Source: Profundibacterium mesophilum KAUST100406-0324
GTDB lineage: Bacteria; Pseudomonadota; Alphaproteobacteria; Rhodobacterales; Rhodobacteraceae
NCBI RefSeq assembly: GCF_009835145.1
Contig: NZ_APKE01000033.1
Coordinates: 62,001-126,000, forward strand
DNA: 64,000 nt
Reading direction: 5' to 3'
Notes under the pieces: generated by a model
What the model saw: only the letters and a program-made list of their open reading frames with translations
The model's database searches: none
What the model was told of the DNA's origin: nothing
Position numbers and translations under genes: made by a program
Part shown: positions 38,513 to 47,589 of the stretch, piece by piece
Numbering within the stretch: the stretch's first letter is position 1
How the letters are laid out: the number at the start of each line of letters is the position of its first letter

Positions 38513-39943
38513 ATGGCTCGTTCCATTCCCGTCGGCGCAAGGCTGCGCGCGCGGCGTCTCGATCTGGAGATGACGCAGGCCGAGTTGGCGCGCCGGCTCG
38601 AGATCTCGCCCTCGTATCTCAACCTGATCGAGCATGACCGGCGCCGCATCGGGGGCAAGTTGCTTGCCAGGGCGGCGGATGCCTTGGGAACGGATGTGGC
38701 GAGCCTGAGCCGCGGCGCGGCGCAGGGTCTCGTCGAGGCGTTGCGACTGGCAGCGGGGATGCAGCGCGGCGACGGCAGGGAGGGCGAGCCGGCCAGTGCC
38801 GGAGACCACGAGCGGGCAGGACCGGCCGGCGCGCGTGCGCTGGGGGGCGCCGAGCTGGAGGCGGCGGAGGATTTCGCCTCCCGCTATCCCGGCTGGGCCG
38901 GCCTCGTCGCGGCGCAGGACAGGCGCATCGCGGCGCTCGAGCGCACGGCCGAACTGCTGAGCGACCGGCTCACGCACGATCCTTATCTGTCAGCGGCAAT
39001 CCACGATGTGCTGAGCGCGGTGACGGCGATCCGCTCCACCGCCGCCATTCTCGCCGACGAGCCCGACATCTCGACCGAGTGGCGCACCCGCTTCCACCGC
39101 AACCTGCATGATGACAGCCGCCGCCTCGCAGAGGGCAGCCAGGGCCTTGTCGATTATCTCGAGGGCGAGGGAGAGGCGGAGAATGCCGGCGCCGCGCCGC
39201 AGCAGGAGCTCGAGGACTGGCTGTCGGGCCGCGACTATCACATCGAGGAGCTCGAACCGGGTGCCGGCCCGATCGAAGAGGACAGGCTCGCCGCGCGCAT
39301 CGGGGCGCTCGCCTCGGCCCGCGAGGGTTTCGTGACCGGCGCCGGCCGCGCGCTGGGCGCCAGGTGGATGCACCGCTACGCCGCCGATGCCTCCGCGCTG
39401 CCGCTCGCGCCCCTGCGCGCCTCCCTGCAGGCGCATGGGGGTGATCCGGGGCGGATCGCGCAATCGCTCGCCGCGCCCCTTCCGCTCGTGCTGCGCCGCC
39501 TTGCCTGTCTTCCCGAAGGGCTGGCCGGGCGCCCGGCGGGCCTCGTGATCTGTGACGGCACGGGCGCGATGATCCTGCGCAGGCCGGTCGCCGGTTTCTC
39601 GGTTCCGCGCTTCGGCGCCGCCTGTCCGCTCTGGCCGCTCTACCAGGTCCTGCTCGAGCCGTCGGGCGCGATGCTGCGCGTCATCGAGCAGGCGGGCCGG
39701 ATGCCGCAGCGTTTCACCGCCTATGCCGCCTCCCAGGTCAGGCGCACGGAGGGTTTCGGTGGCCCCCTCGTGGCCGAGGCGGTGATGCTCGTCCTTCCCG
39801 CCGAGCGCGGCGGGAAGGACGAGGGCGCGGCGGATGCGCCCGGCGCGATCCGCGCGGGGACGAACTGCCGGATTTGCCCGCGCGAGGATTGCGCGGCACG
39901 GCGCGAGGCATCGATCCTGGGCACGGGCGGGCCGGCCGCCTGA
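38513..39943 (+). CDS. ScfR-family (short-chain fatty acyl-CoA) transcriptional regulator
   Basis: 476-residue regulator with an N-terminal XRE helix-turn-helix (residues ~8-60: LRARRLDLEMTQAELARRL, then SPSYLNLIEHDRRRIGGKLL). The long C-terminal region matches the DUF2083/ScfR family seen in PccR, MccR and RamB-type proteins that respond to short-chain acyl-CoAs. The C-terminal Cys cluster NCRICPREDCAARREASI is a family hallmark. The internal part is more Ala/Gly-rich than usual. It is divergent from the ABC-acs operon, which is its likely target. The effector (acetyl-, propionyl- or another CoA) cannot be read from sequence. Confidence 0.88.
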   Translation: MARSIPVGARLRARRLDLEMTQAELARRLEISPSYLNLIEHDRRRIGGKLLARAADALGTDVASLSRGAAQGLVEALRLAAGMQRGDGREGEPASAGDHERAGPAGARALGGAELEAAEDFASRYPGWAGLVAAQDRRIAALERTAELLSDRLTHDPYLSAAIHDVLSAVTAIRSTAAILADEPDISTEWRTRFHRNLHDDSRRLAEGSQGLVDYLEGEGEAENAGAAPQQELEDWLSGRDYHIEELEPGAGPIEEDRLAARIGALASAREGFVTGAGRALGARWMHRYAADASALPLAPLRASLQAHGGDPGRIAQSLAAPLPLVLRRLACLPEGLAGRPAGLVICDGTGAMILRRPVAGFSVPRFGAACPLWPLYQVLLEPSGAMLRVIEQAGRMPQRFTAYAASQVRRTEGFGGPLVAEAVMLVLPAERGGKDEGAADAPGAIRAGTNCRICPREDCAARREASILGTGGPAA

Positions 39944-40068
39944 AGGCGCCGGGCGCGGGCGGTGACGCAACTCCTCCATGCGAGCGGTGTTTTTGACACT
40001 CCACGGGGCAGCGGTCATAGTCCCTTGCGGGGAGGCCTTCATGGCCGAGAAGGGGAGGAAAGTCCTGC

Positions 40069-40467
40069 ATGGGCAAGCACGTGCTGCTGATCGAGGACGA
40101 GCCGAACATCATCGAGGCCATCCGCTTCATCCTGGCGCGCGACGGATGGCTCGTTCACACGCATTCGAACGGCGCGAGTGCGCTGGATGCGCTGCAGCGG
40201 CATCGCCCGGACGTGGTGATCCTCGACGTGATGCTGCCCGACCGTTCGGGATACGACATCCTCGCCGATCTGCGGGGCGGGCGCGGCCCGGCCGCGGGGC
40301 TCGAGGGGCTGCCGGTGCTGATGCTCACCGCCCGCGGACAGAGCAAGGAGCGCGAGACGGCGCTGCGCCTCGGCGCCGATGTCTTCATGACGAAGCCCTT
40401 CTCGAATGCCGAGATGCGCGACGCGGTGCGCCTGCTCTACGAGCGGCGGGCCGACGCGGCGCGATGA
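40069..40467 (+). CDS. Single-domain response regulator (receiver only)
   Basis: 132-residue CheY-like receiver. The acidic pair is Glu9/Asp10 (LLIEDEPNII), the phospho-acceptor is Asp53 (VVILDVMLPDRSG), and Thr87 (MLTARG) and Lys109 (FMTKPF) complete the active site. There is no output domain. GGGAGGA precedes the start. It overlaps the next gene by ATGA and is the first of a three-gene unit with a small membrane protein and an SLC5-type histidine kinase, which is presumably its phosphodonor. Confidence 0.92.
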   Translation: MGKHVLLIEDEPNIIEAIRFILARDGWLVHTHSNGASALDALQRHRPDVVILDVMLPDRSGYDILADLRGGRGPAAGLEGLPVLMLTARGQSKERETALRLGADVFMTKPFSNAEMRDAVRLLYERRADAAR

Positions 40468-40868
40468 GCGGGCCGCGATCCGAGCCGCCCTTCCTCGAGC
40501 GGCAGACCTATCGCAGGCGCAGGTTGATGGATGCCGCCCGGTTGCTGCCGATCGTCGGGGCGATCTTTTTCGCGCTGCCGCTCCTGTGGGCCGGCGGGAC
40601 GGCGCAGAGCGGCGCGGCGTCGACCGCGCAGGGCGGGCTCTATGTCTTCATCATCTGGGGCGGCCTGATCCTCTGCGCCGTGCTGATGGCGCGCCCGCTC
40701 GCGCGCTCGGACGCGCCCGGACGCGGCGGCGGCGCAAGCGGGGCCGGCGGCATTCGAGGCAGATCGGCGGGGGGAGAGGCGGGCGAGCACGGCACGGGCA
40801 CGGCCGGCATGGTGGATGCGGGGCCGGCACGGGCCGCCGCAGGGGGCGAGACCGCGAAGCCTTCATGA
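40464..40868 (+). CDS. Small two-helix membrane protein preceding the SLC5-kinase
   Basis: 134-residue protein. A basic N-terminus (ERQTYRRRRL) is followed by two predicted transmembrane helices (about residues 25-42 and 54-72; the second contains QGGLYVFIIWGGLILCAVL). A Gly/Ala-rich tail of ~60 residues has no motif. It overlaps both neighbours by ATGA. The layout resembles the small partner proteins (DUF485 or DUF4212) encoded just before ActP-like solute symporters; the QGxxYVF part of helix 2 recalls DUF4212. I infer that it is an accessory subunit of the SLC5 domain of the kinase. Confidence 0.7.
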   Translation: MSGPRSEPPFLERQTYRRRRLMDAARLLPIVGAIFFALPLLWAGGTAQSGAASTAQGGLYVFIIWGGLILCAVLMARPLARSDAPGRGGGASGAGGIRGRSAGGEAGEHGTGTAGMVDAGPARAAAGGETAKPS

Positions 40869-43573
40869 GCCTGTCCTTCAATCTCCTTCTCACGGTCTGT
40901 CTCGCCTATGCGGCGCTGCTCTTCCTCGTCGCCTTCGTGGCCGAGAAGCGGGCGGCGGCCGGCCGCGCGGGCTGGCTGCGCTCGCCGCTCGTCTACACCT
41001 TGTCGCTGTCGATCTACTGCACCGCCTGGACCTTTTACGGGGCGGTCGGCTACGCGGCGCGCTCGGGGCTGGAATTCGTCACCATCTATCTCGGCCCGAC
41101 GCTTGTGATGGTCGGCTGGTGGGCGGTGCTGCGCAAGATGGTGCGCATCGGACGCACGCAGCGCATCACCTCCATCGCCGACCTCATCTCCTCGCGATAC
41201 GGCAAGTCGGCCTTCCTCGGCGGGCTCGTCACGCTGCTCGCGGTGCTGGGCACCACGCCCTATATCGCGCTGCAGCTGCAATCGGTGACGCTGTCATTCG
41301 CGGTCTTCGCCGCGCAGGGGGACCAGGCGTTCGCATCGGGGCTTCCCGCGGCGCTGCCGGCGGACAATCTCGACGCCACCGCGCTCTGGGTCGCGGCGGG
41401 GCTCGCCCTTTTCGCGGGAATATTCGGCACCCGCAATCTCGACGTGAACGAGCGTCATCACGGCGTGGTTACGGCGATCGCACTCGAGGCGGTGGTCAAG
41501 CTCGTGGCGCTCCTGGCGGTGGGGATATTCGTGGTCTGGGGGATCGCCGGCGGGCCGGGCGCGATCTTCGCGCAGATCGAGGCCTCCGACATCGCCGGCT
41601 GGCAACTCGTGCCGGGGCGCTGGATCGGGCTCACCTTCCTGTCCGCCGCGGCTTTCCTGACCCTGCCGCGCATGTTCCAGGTGCTGGTGGTGGAAAATTC
41701 GGACGAGCGCCACCTCGCCACGGCCTCCTGGGCCTTCCCGCTCTATCTCTTCGCGATGAGCCTTTTCGTCGTGCCGATCGCGGTTGTCGGGCTCGGGATG
41801 CTGCCCGCGGGGGCCAATTCGGACCTTTTCGTGCTGACGGTGCCGCTCGCGGCGGATCAGGACATGCTGGCGCTGCTCTCCTTCCTTGGCGGGTTCTCCT
41901 CGGCCACTTCCATGGTGATCGTGGCCGCGATCGCGCTGAGCACGATGGTCTCGAACCACGTGGTGATGCCGATCTGGTTGCGCATGGTGCGCGGCGGGGC
42001 GACATTCTCGGGCGATGTGCGCCATGTCGTCCTTGTCTCACGGCGCCTGTCGATCGCCGGGGTGCTGGCGCTGGGCTATCTCTATTTCCGCCTGTCCGGC
42101 GGGGGCGAGGCGCTGGCCGCGATCGGGCTCATCTCCTTCGTCGGCGTGGCGCAGGTCCTGCCGGCGCTCCTGGGCGGCATCTTCTGGCGCGGGGCGACGC
42201 GCGGCGGGGCGGCGGGGGGGCTGCTGGCGGGGTTCATCATCTGGTGCTGGACGCTGTTCCTGCCCAGCTTCGGGCCCGGCGCGGCGATCAGTGCGTCCGC
42301 CATCGCGCAGGGGCCCTTCGGCATCGGCTGGCTGCGTCCCGGCGCGCTCTTCGGGATCGAGGGGATGGACCCGCTCATCCATGCGCTGCTCTGGTCGATG
42401 CTGCTCAACACCGCGGGTCTGCTGATCGGCTCGCTCGTGAGCTTTCCCTCGCCCGTCGAGCGCCTTCAGGGGGCCGAGTTCGTCAACATCTTCCGCTACC
42501 CCGCCGGGGCGCGCGGCTGGACGCCCGGCACGGTCCAGAGCGAGGATCTCCTCGTCATGGCGCAGCGCATTCTCGGGGCGACCGAGGCGCAGGCCCTGTT
42601 CCAGAACGCGGCCGCGGTGCAGGGAAAAAGCGGCTACCTGCCGGAGCCGAGCCCGGATTTCCTCGAGCGCCTGGAGCGTGAACTGGCGGGGTCGGTGGGC
42701 GCGGCCACGGCCCACGCGATGCTGGGACAGCTTGCCGGCGGCACGGCGGTTTCGGTCGAGGAGCTGATGCGGGTCGCCGACGAGACGGCGCAGATCATGG
42801 AATATTCGGCCCAGCTCGAGGCCAAGTCCTCCGAGCTGGAACGCACCGCGCTGCAGTTGCGCGAGGCCAACGAGAAGCTCACCGCCCTGTCGATCCAGAA
42901 GGATGCTTTCCTCAGCCAGATCAGTCACGAGCTGCGCACGCCGATGACCTCGATCCGGGCTTTTTCGGAGATCCTGCGCGAGCCCAACGTGCAGGGCGAC
43001 GAGAGGATGCGCTTCTCGGGGGTGATCCACGACGAAGCCCAGCGGTTGACGCGGCTGCTCGACGACCTGCTCGACCTGAGCGTGCTCGAGAATGGCCAGG
43101 TCACCTTGAACCGGCAGCGCGTGATGCTCGACGACGTGCTTGATGCCGCGCTTGCCGCCACCCGGCCGCGCGGCGACGGGATCACGGTGATCCGCCAGGG
43201 CGCGGCGGGCCGGCGTTTCGTGACGACGGACCCGGACCGCCTGGCGCAGGTATTCATCAACCTGATCGCGAATGCCGGGAAATACTGCAAGGCCGAGCGG
43301 CCCGAGCTGCGCATCCAGACCGGCACCGAGACCGACGGCGCCGGCGGGGCCATGCTCTGCGTCGATTTCATCGACAACGGATCGGGGATCCCGCCGGGCA
43401 GCCAGTCCATGATTTTCGAGAAGTTCACCCGCCTCGGCGACACCCATGCGGCGGGAAGCGCGGGGCTCGGTCTTGCGATCTGCCGCGAAATCATGGAGCG
43501 GCTCGGCGGGACCATCGCCTACCTGCCGGGGCAGGGCGGCGGGGCGTTCCGCGTCAGGCTGCCTGCCGGCTGA
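40865..43573 (+). CDS. SLC5 solute-symporter / histidine kinase fusion (CrbS-like)
   Basis: 902-residue sensor. Residues 1-~540 form a sodium:solute symporter domain with about a dozen transmembrane helices (YCTAWTFYGAVGYAARSG, SSRYGKSAFLGGL, GGFSSATSMVIVAAIALSTMVSN). A STAC-like linker (about 550-640) and a coiled coil follow. The HisKA domain has His688 in SQISHELRTPMTSIRAF, and the HATPase domain has NLIANAGKYCK, DNGSGIP and GLGLAICREIMERLGG. CrbS-type kinases are known to control acs in gammaproteobacteria, and acs lies 8 kb away here. Starts at ATG 40865 by ATGA overlap. Confidence 0.93.
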   Translation: MSLSFNLLLTVCLAYAALLFLVAFVAEKRAAAGRAGWLRSPLVYTLSLSIYCTAWTFYGAVGYAARSGLEFVTIYLGPTLVMVGWWAVLRKMVRIGRTQRITSIADLISSRYGKSAFLGGLVTLLAVLGTTPYIALQLQSVTLSFAVFAAQGDQAFASGLPAALPADNLDATALWVAAGLALFAGIFGTRNLDVNERHHGVVTAIALEAVVKLVALLAVGIFVVWGIAGGPGAIFAQIEASDIAGWQLVPGRWIGLTFLSAAAFLTLPRMFQVLVVENSDERHLATASWAFPLYLFAMSLFVVPIAVVGLGMLPAGANSDLFVLTVPLAADQDMLALLSFLGGFSSATSMVIVAAIALSTMVSNHVVMPIWLRMVRGGATFSGDVRHVVLVSRRLSIAGVLALGYLYFRLSGGGEALAAIGLISFVGVAQVLPALLGGIFWRGATRGGAAGGLLAGFIIWCWTLFLPSFGPGAAISASAIAQGPFGIGWLRPGALFGIEGMDPLIHALLWSMLLNTAGLLIGSLVSFPSPVERLQGAEFVNIFRYPAGARGWTPGTVQSEDLLVMAQRILGATEAQALFQNAAAVQGKSGYLPEPSPDFLERLERELAGSVGAATAHAMLGQLAGGTAVSVEELMRVADETAQIMEYSAQLEAKSSELERTALQLREANEKLTALSIQKDAFLSQISHELRTPMTSIRAFSEILREPNVQGDERMRFSGVIHDEAQRLTRLLDDLLDLSVLENGQVTLNRQRVMLDDVLDAALAATRPRGDGITVIRQGAAGRRFVTTDPDRLAQVFINLIANAGKYCKAERPELRIQTGTETDGAGGAMLCVDFIDNGSGIPPGSQSMIFEKFTRLGDTHAAGSAGLGLAICREIMERLGGTIAYLPGQGGGAFRVRLPAG

Positions 43574-43646
43574 GCGCCGGGGCCCGCTGGACCGGATGCC
43601 AGACGGATGGCGGGACGCGGGGCCGGGCCCGCGTCCGCGTGCGGCG

Positions 43647-44069
43647 TCAGCGGTCCTTCGATTCCAGGTAGGGACGCAGCCCCTCGATGTCGTAACCGGC
43701 CTCGGCCGCGGCCTGCACCAGCTCGCCCGAGGGGCGCGTGCCGGCGCGTGCCAGGGCCCAGACCACGGTCGAGCGGTTCCCCGATCGGCAATAGGCGAAG
43801 ACCGGGCCGCGCGCCTTCTCGAGCATGTCGCGCTGCGCGTCGATGTTGTCCTCGCTCAACGCGCCGCCGATCACCGGGTTGACGTGAAAGGTCAAACCGG
43901 CCGCCTCCGCCGCGCCGCGCAGCGTTTCGGCCTGTTCCTCCGGTCCGACTTCGGTATCGGGACGGTTGCAGATGACATCGGTGAACCCGGCCTCGGCGAG
44001 GGCGGCGAAATCCTCGCGCGCGACCTGGCCGGCGACGGCGTAATCGGGGGTGATCTGACGAATATCCAT
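43647..44069 (-). CDS. TIGR01244/DUF442 phosphatase-like sulfur transferase
   Basis: 140-residue cytosolic protein of the beta-lactamase-hydrolase-like phosphatase family. It has the dual-specificity-phosphatase-like loop YCRSGNRSTVVWALA with nucleophile Cys, plus the family start MDIRQITPDYAVAGQV and VICNRPDTEVGPEEQ. Homologues are stand-alone or fused to persulfide dioxygenase-type metallohydrolases in sulfide metabolism; none is adjacent here. Start chosen at ATG 44069 because conservation begins there; an open frame extends 44 codons upstream without support. It converges with the SLC5-kinase gene. Confidence 0.88.
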   Translation of the reverse strand: MDIRQITPDYAVAGQVAREDFAALAEAGFTDVICNRPDTEVGPEEQAETLRGAAEAAGLTFHVNPVIGGALSEDNIDAQRDMLEKARGPVFAYCRSGNRSTVVWALARAGTRPSGELVQAAAEAGYDIEGLRPYLESKDR

Positions 44070-44311
44070 GCCACCCGAGATAGCGCCCCTTGGCCTCGCG
44101 ATCCAGTGCCGCGTCTCGTGTTTCATCCGATCATGGGCGGGCATATGCCAACCCGCACGGCACGGCGCAGGGGTGGAATGCAAGACCTGTTCGCGGGGCA
44201 CGAGAAAACATTATTGAAATGCGATAAAATGGTCAAAATCGCGGCCGACTCGTGCTAAGGTTGTCGAGCGGGACCCAGATGCCCCCGTTCCCCCAATATG
44301 GAGACTGCCCG

Positions 44312-44518
44312 ATGAGCTATCGTGCCGAAACCGCCCCGCAGGATGATATCGACCGCCTGGTTGACAGTATCGCGCGTGACCCTTCGCGGGCCGAGGCGGT
44401 GAAGCTTGCCCTGAGGGCCTGTCTGCCGTCCCCTCCCGGCCGCCCTGTCCGCGTCAGCCCGCCGGTGCGCGACATCGACGCCGAGCTTGAGGAGATGTGG
44501 GACAACGTGCCCGTCTGA
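44312..44518 (+). CDS. Small hypothetical acidic protein
   Basis: 68-residue soluble protein starting MSYRAETAPQDDIDRLVDSIARD at ATG 44312. A helical N-terminal half, a Pro-rich middle (PSPPGRPVRVSPPVR) and an acidic end DIDAELEEMWDNVPV are the only features. I recognise no family. The frame continues upstream to 44252 without a good ribosome site. The 242 bp before it are AT-richer than average and should hold its promoter. It faces the ABC ATPase gene across an 81-bp convergent gap. Confidence 0.6.
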   Translation: MSYRAETAPQDDIDRLVDSIARDPSRAEAVKLALRACLPSPPGRPVRVSPPVRDIDAELEEMWDNVPV

Positions 44519-44599
44519 CCTTTTGCGGCCCTAGTGATCGGCGGCGCCCCGGCCTTGTCGCGGCGCCGCCCGCCGCTGCGTCCATGCGCGGCCGGTGCC

Positions 44600-45331
44600 T
44601 CAGAGCGCGCCCTGGATATCCTCGACCAGTTCCGCGAATCCCGGCCGGGCACGGCGCTCGTGCAGTGGCAGGGTGACGGCGGTATCGCGCACGATGCTGG
44701 CCGGCTGACCGGCGAGCACGACGACGCGTTGGCTCATCAGGGCGGCCTCGGCGATGTCATGCGTGACGAAGAGGATCGCGGCGCCGGACGCCTCCCAGAT
44801 GCGCAGCAGCTCGTCCTGCAGCGCGCCGCGCGTCAGCGCGTCGACCGCGGAGAAGGGCTCGTCCATCAACAGGACGTCGGGCCGCACGGCAAGGGCGCGC
44901 GCGATTCCCGCGCGTTGAACCTGCCCGCCCGAAAGCTGGTGCGGGTAGCGGTCGGCCAGGTGATCGAGCCGTGTCAGGCTCAGGACCTCGTCGATGCGCG
45001 CGCGCCGCTCGGCGGCCGGGAGCGACAGGCCCTCAAGACCGTATTCGACATTCGCCGCGAGGCTGCGCCATGGCAGCAGGCGGCCATCCTGGAAGACGAT
45101 CGCGCGGCGGCGCTGCCCGGCGCGCTCCGGGCTGCTGAGCGCGACCGTGCCCGATTCGGGGTCGAGCAGCCCGGCAATGGCGCGCAGAAGCGTCGACTTG
45201 CCCACCCCGGAGCCCCCGACGAGCGCCACGAACGCGCCGCGCTCGATCTCGATCGAGAAATCCCGCAGCGTCGGCGTCTCCGCGCCCGGAAAGCGCAGCG
45301 TCAGGTTCTTGGCCGTCAGGACGGGCGCCAT
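44600..45331 (-). CDS. ABC transporter ATP-binding protein (taurine/nitrate/sulfonate type)
   Basis: ATPase of a Tau/Ssu/Nrt-type importer, 243 residues. Walker A is GGSGVGKSTLLRA, the Q-loop is IVFQDGRLLPW, the signature is LSGGQVQRAGIARAL and Walker B is DVLLMDEPFSAVDALTR, followed by the switch His in FVTHDIAEA. Start at ATG 45331; it overlaps the permease gene end by 16 bp. Last gene of the operon binding protein-permease-ATPase. The substrate class (nitrate, sulfonate, pyrimidine precursor or similar) cannot be fixed. Confidence 0.92.
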   Translation of the reverse strand: MAPVLTAKNLTLRFPGAETPTLRDFSIEIERGAFVALVGGSGVGKSTLLRAIAGLLDPESGTVALSSPERAGQRRRAIVFQDGRLLPWRSLAANVEYGLEGLSLPAAERRARIDEVLSLTRLDHLADRYPHQLSGGQVQRAGIARALAVRPDVLLMDEPFSAVDALTRGALQDELLRIWEASGAAILFVTHDIAEAALMSQRVVVLAGQPASIVRDTAVTLPLHERRARPGFAELVEDIQGAL

Positions 45332-46086
45332 GACAGGATCCTTTCCTCGAAGAAGGAGAACACGGCATCCGAGAGCGTGTAGACGAGCGAGATGGCGAGC
45401 ATGTAGACGACGACGGCCTCGTAGGCCCCGACGCCGGCGGCCGCGTTCATCTCCTGGCCCATGCCGGGGACGCCCAGCAGTTCCGCCGCGATCAGGGTCA
45501 TCCAGGCCTGCCCGACCCCGGTGCGCAGTCCCGACAGGATGCCCGGCGAGGCCGCCGGCAGGGTCACCGAGCGGTTCAGCTTGAAATAGCCGCCATGTCC
45601 GAAGGCGCGTGCCAGCTCGTAGAAGCGCGGATCGACATTGCGCACGGCGGCATAGGTGGCGAAGTAATTCACCCAGAAGACACCGATCGAGATCACGAAG
45701 GCCGCGCCCGCATGCGAGACCTTGAACCAGGCGATCGCGAAGACGACCCAGGCCAGCGGCGGGATCGGCCGCAGGATTCGCGCCAGCCAGGCATGCGCCG
45801 CGTCCAGGCGCGGCATCGTCGCCGCGGCGAGGCCGACGGCGACCCCGAGGACCGAGCCCAGCGCGAGGCCCCAGACGTAATGCACCATCGAGGAGCCGAC
45901 GGCGGGCAGCAGGCGCCCGGACGCGATCTCGTCCCAGGCGGCCGCCGGCACCGCGAAGGGATCGGGCATCGTGCCGGGATTGACCCAGCCGAAAGTGCCC
46001 GCCGCCTTCCACAGCAGGACGAAGGCCACGAGGCCCGCCGCACCTGCGAGGGCGCGGCGGGGACCGGACGAGAGCGCGGTGCTCAT
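45316..46086 (-). CDS. ABC transporter permease (taurine/nitrate/sulfonate type)
   Basis: Inner-membrane permease of the BPD_transp_1 fold, 256 residues with about six helices. Its EAA-like loop reads ARAFGHGGYFKLNRSVTLPAASPGILSGLRTGVGQAWMTLIAAEL, the typical ATPase-contact region for SsuC/TauC proteins. Start ATG 46086 overlaps the binding-protein stop by ATGA and the stop overlaps the ATPase gene, so the three genes are tightly coupled. No substrate hint comes from this subunit. Confidence 0.92.
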   Translation of the reverse strand: MSTALSSGPRRALAGAAGLVAFVLLWKAAGTFGWVNPGTMPDPFAVPAAAWDEIASGRLLPAVGSSMVHYVWGLALGSVLGVAVGLAAATMPRLDAAHAWLARILRPIPPLAWVVFAIAWFKVSHAGAAFVISIGVFWVNYFATYAAVRNVDPRFYELARAFGHGGYFKLNRSVTLPAASPGILSGLRTGVGQAWMTLIAAELLGVPGMGQEMNAAAGVGAYEAVVVYMLAISLVYTLSDAVFSFFEERILSWRPS

Positions 46087-47093
46087 TTGCTCGAGGCGCG
46101 GTCGTAGACGTCGAGATCGAAGAGCGCGTCCAGATCGACGGGCTGCGCCAGGGTGCCGAGCTCCGCCTGGAAGTCATGCATGACCTGCGTGCCCTCGATG
46201 ATCCGGTTGGGATCGGCGACGAACTGTTCGGCCGAGCGGGTGATCGCGGCTTCGATCACCGCCTCGGGAAGGCGTCCGCCGCCGACATACTTGCCGACCA
46301 TCGGGGCGGTTCCGGCAGGATCGGAGGAGAGCTGCTCGGTGGCCGCGATGTGCGCGGCCACGAGCGCATCGACCGCCTCGGGGTTGTCGGCGAGCAGCGC
46401 CTCGCGCACCGCCAGAACCGCGCCGGGCTGATTGGGAAAGAGCTCGGAGCCGGCGGCCACGACCTGTGCGCCCTCGACACGGTCAAGGGTCGTCGAGACG
46501 ATCGGCTCGAGGATGGCGGCCCCGTCGACGGCGCCGGTCAGAAGCGCCTGCTGCACCTGCGAGGCACCCTGGTAGATCGTCTCGATGGCATCGGGGGAGA
46601 TGCCAAGCTCGCGCCTGATCCAGTATTGCAGCACCGTCTGGGGCACGGAGCCGACCGGGAAGGTGGCGATGACGGGCTTGCGCCCCTCGCGAGCCTCGAA
46701 GGCGGCGAAGGCCTCGGCGGGCTCCTTGTCGGCGAAATCGCCCGCCAGCGCGGGCAGGGCGACGATCGAGATCTGTTCGACGACGTTCGAGGCCACGACC
46801 TTGATGTCGGCGCCGCGGCCGCGGGCCACCATCGCCGGACCGATGCCCAGATAGGCGACGTCGAGCTGACCGGCGAGCAGCGCCTGCACCATTGCAGGTC
46901 CGTTCTGGAACTCGACGAGATCGGCCGTGATGCCGGCCTCCTCGATCGCGCCGGTCTCGAGGCCGACGAAAAGCTGCGAGACGGGAAGGATCGGCATGTA
47001 GCCGATTTCCATCTCGGTCTGCTGTGCGGCGGCGGGCGGGGCGATCGCGGTCCAGGCGGCCGCGACGATCAGGGCGGGAAATGCGGTCTTCAT
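46083..47093 (-). CDS. ABC transporter substrate-binding protein (NMT1/SsuA-like)
   Basis: Periplasmic receptor, 336 residues, with a Sec signal ending PPAAAQQ. The mature type II fold starts EIGYMPILPVSQLFVGLETG and continues with LVEFQNGPAMVQALLAGQLDVAYLGIGPAM, the segment that lines the ligand cleft in SsuA/TauA/NrtA proteins. YQGASQVQQALLTGAVDGAAILEPI marks the second lobe. Start at ATG 47093; the open frame running another 360 codons upstream lies opposite the FadJ-like gene and is a shadow. First gene of the operon. Confidence 0.92.
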   Translation of the reverse strand: MKTAFPALIVAAAWTAIAPPAAAQQTEMEIGYMPILPVSQLFVGLETGAIEEAGITADLVEFQNGPAMVQALLAGQLDVAYLGIGPAMVARGRGADIKVVASNVVEQISIVALPALAGDFADKEPAEAFAAFEAREGRKPVIATFPVGSVPQTVLQYWIRRELGISPDAIETIYQGASQVQQALLTGAVDGAAILEPIVSTTLDRVEGAQVVAAGSELFPNQPGAVLAVREALLADNPEAVDALVAAHIAATEQLSSDPAGTAPMVGKYVGGGRLPEAVIEAAITRSAEQFVADPNRIIEGTQVMHDFQAELGTLAQPVDLDALFDLDVYDRASSK

Positions 47094-47589
47094 GGCAGGG
47101 CCTTTCGCTAGGGTTGGCCGGATGTAGACCATTCGCCCGGCGCGGGGGAGAGGCCGGGCCAAGAAAAAGATCGCGTGTTTCGCGGGGCGGGTGCGGCCGG
47201 GGCAATCCGTTCCGCCGCGCCGCGCCTCGCGCGACCGGCGTTCCGCGCCGATGGACCGGGGTCGGGGCCCGGCGGGGGACGGGTGGTGCGCGGCGGGTGC
47301 AAGTGCGAATAGCGCAGCGGCCGAAGACGTGGCGGGCGCTGTTTCCCATTTGCGCCACTGCCCTCGCGGCACGGGGAGGCGCGACGGCCCCCATTGCCTT
47401 GCCCGCCATGGCGCAGCTAGGTTCGGCCATGATGAGACGCCATGCCCTTCGCGGCGGCGCCGCCGAAGGTGCCGCCGATCCTCAATCCCGCCCGTTTCGG
47501 GAGCCGTTTCGCGGCGCCCGGGGACCGCGGATCCGTATCGCGCGGCCCCGCGCCGGCGCGCGCCGTGCCGTGCATGGATGCGCCCTGGC
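47094..47589. other. 496-bp divergent intergenic region, no gene supported
   Basis: Very GC-rich DNA between the divergent binding-protein and FadJ-like genes. Several frames are open across it on both strands but none has a recognisable product. It should contain the two divergent promoters. I cannot point to a clear -35/-10 pair or operator. Confidence 0.45.
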
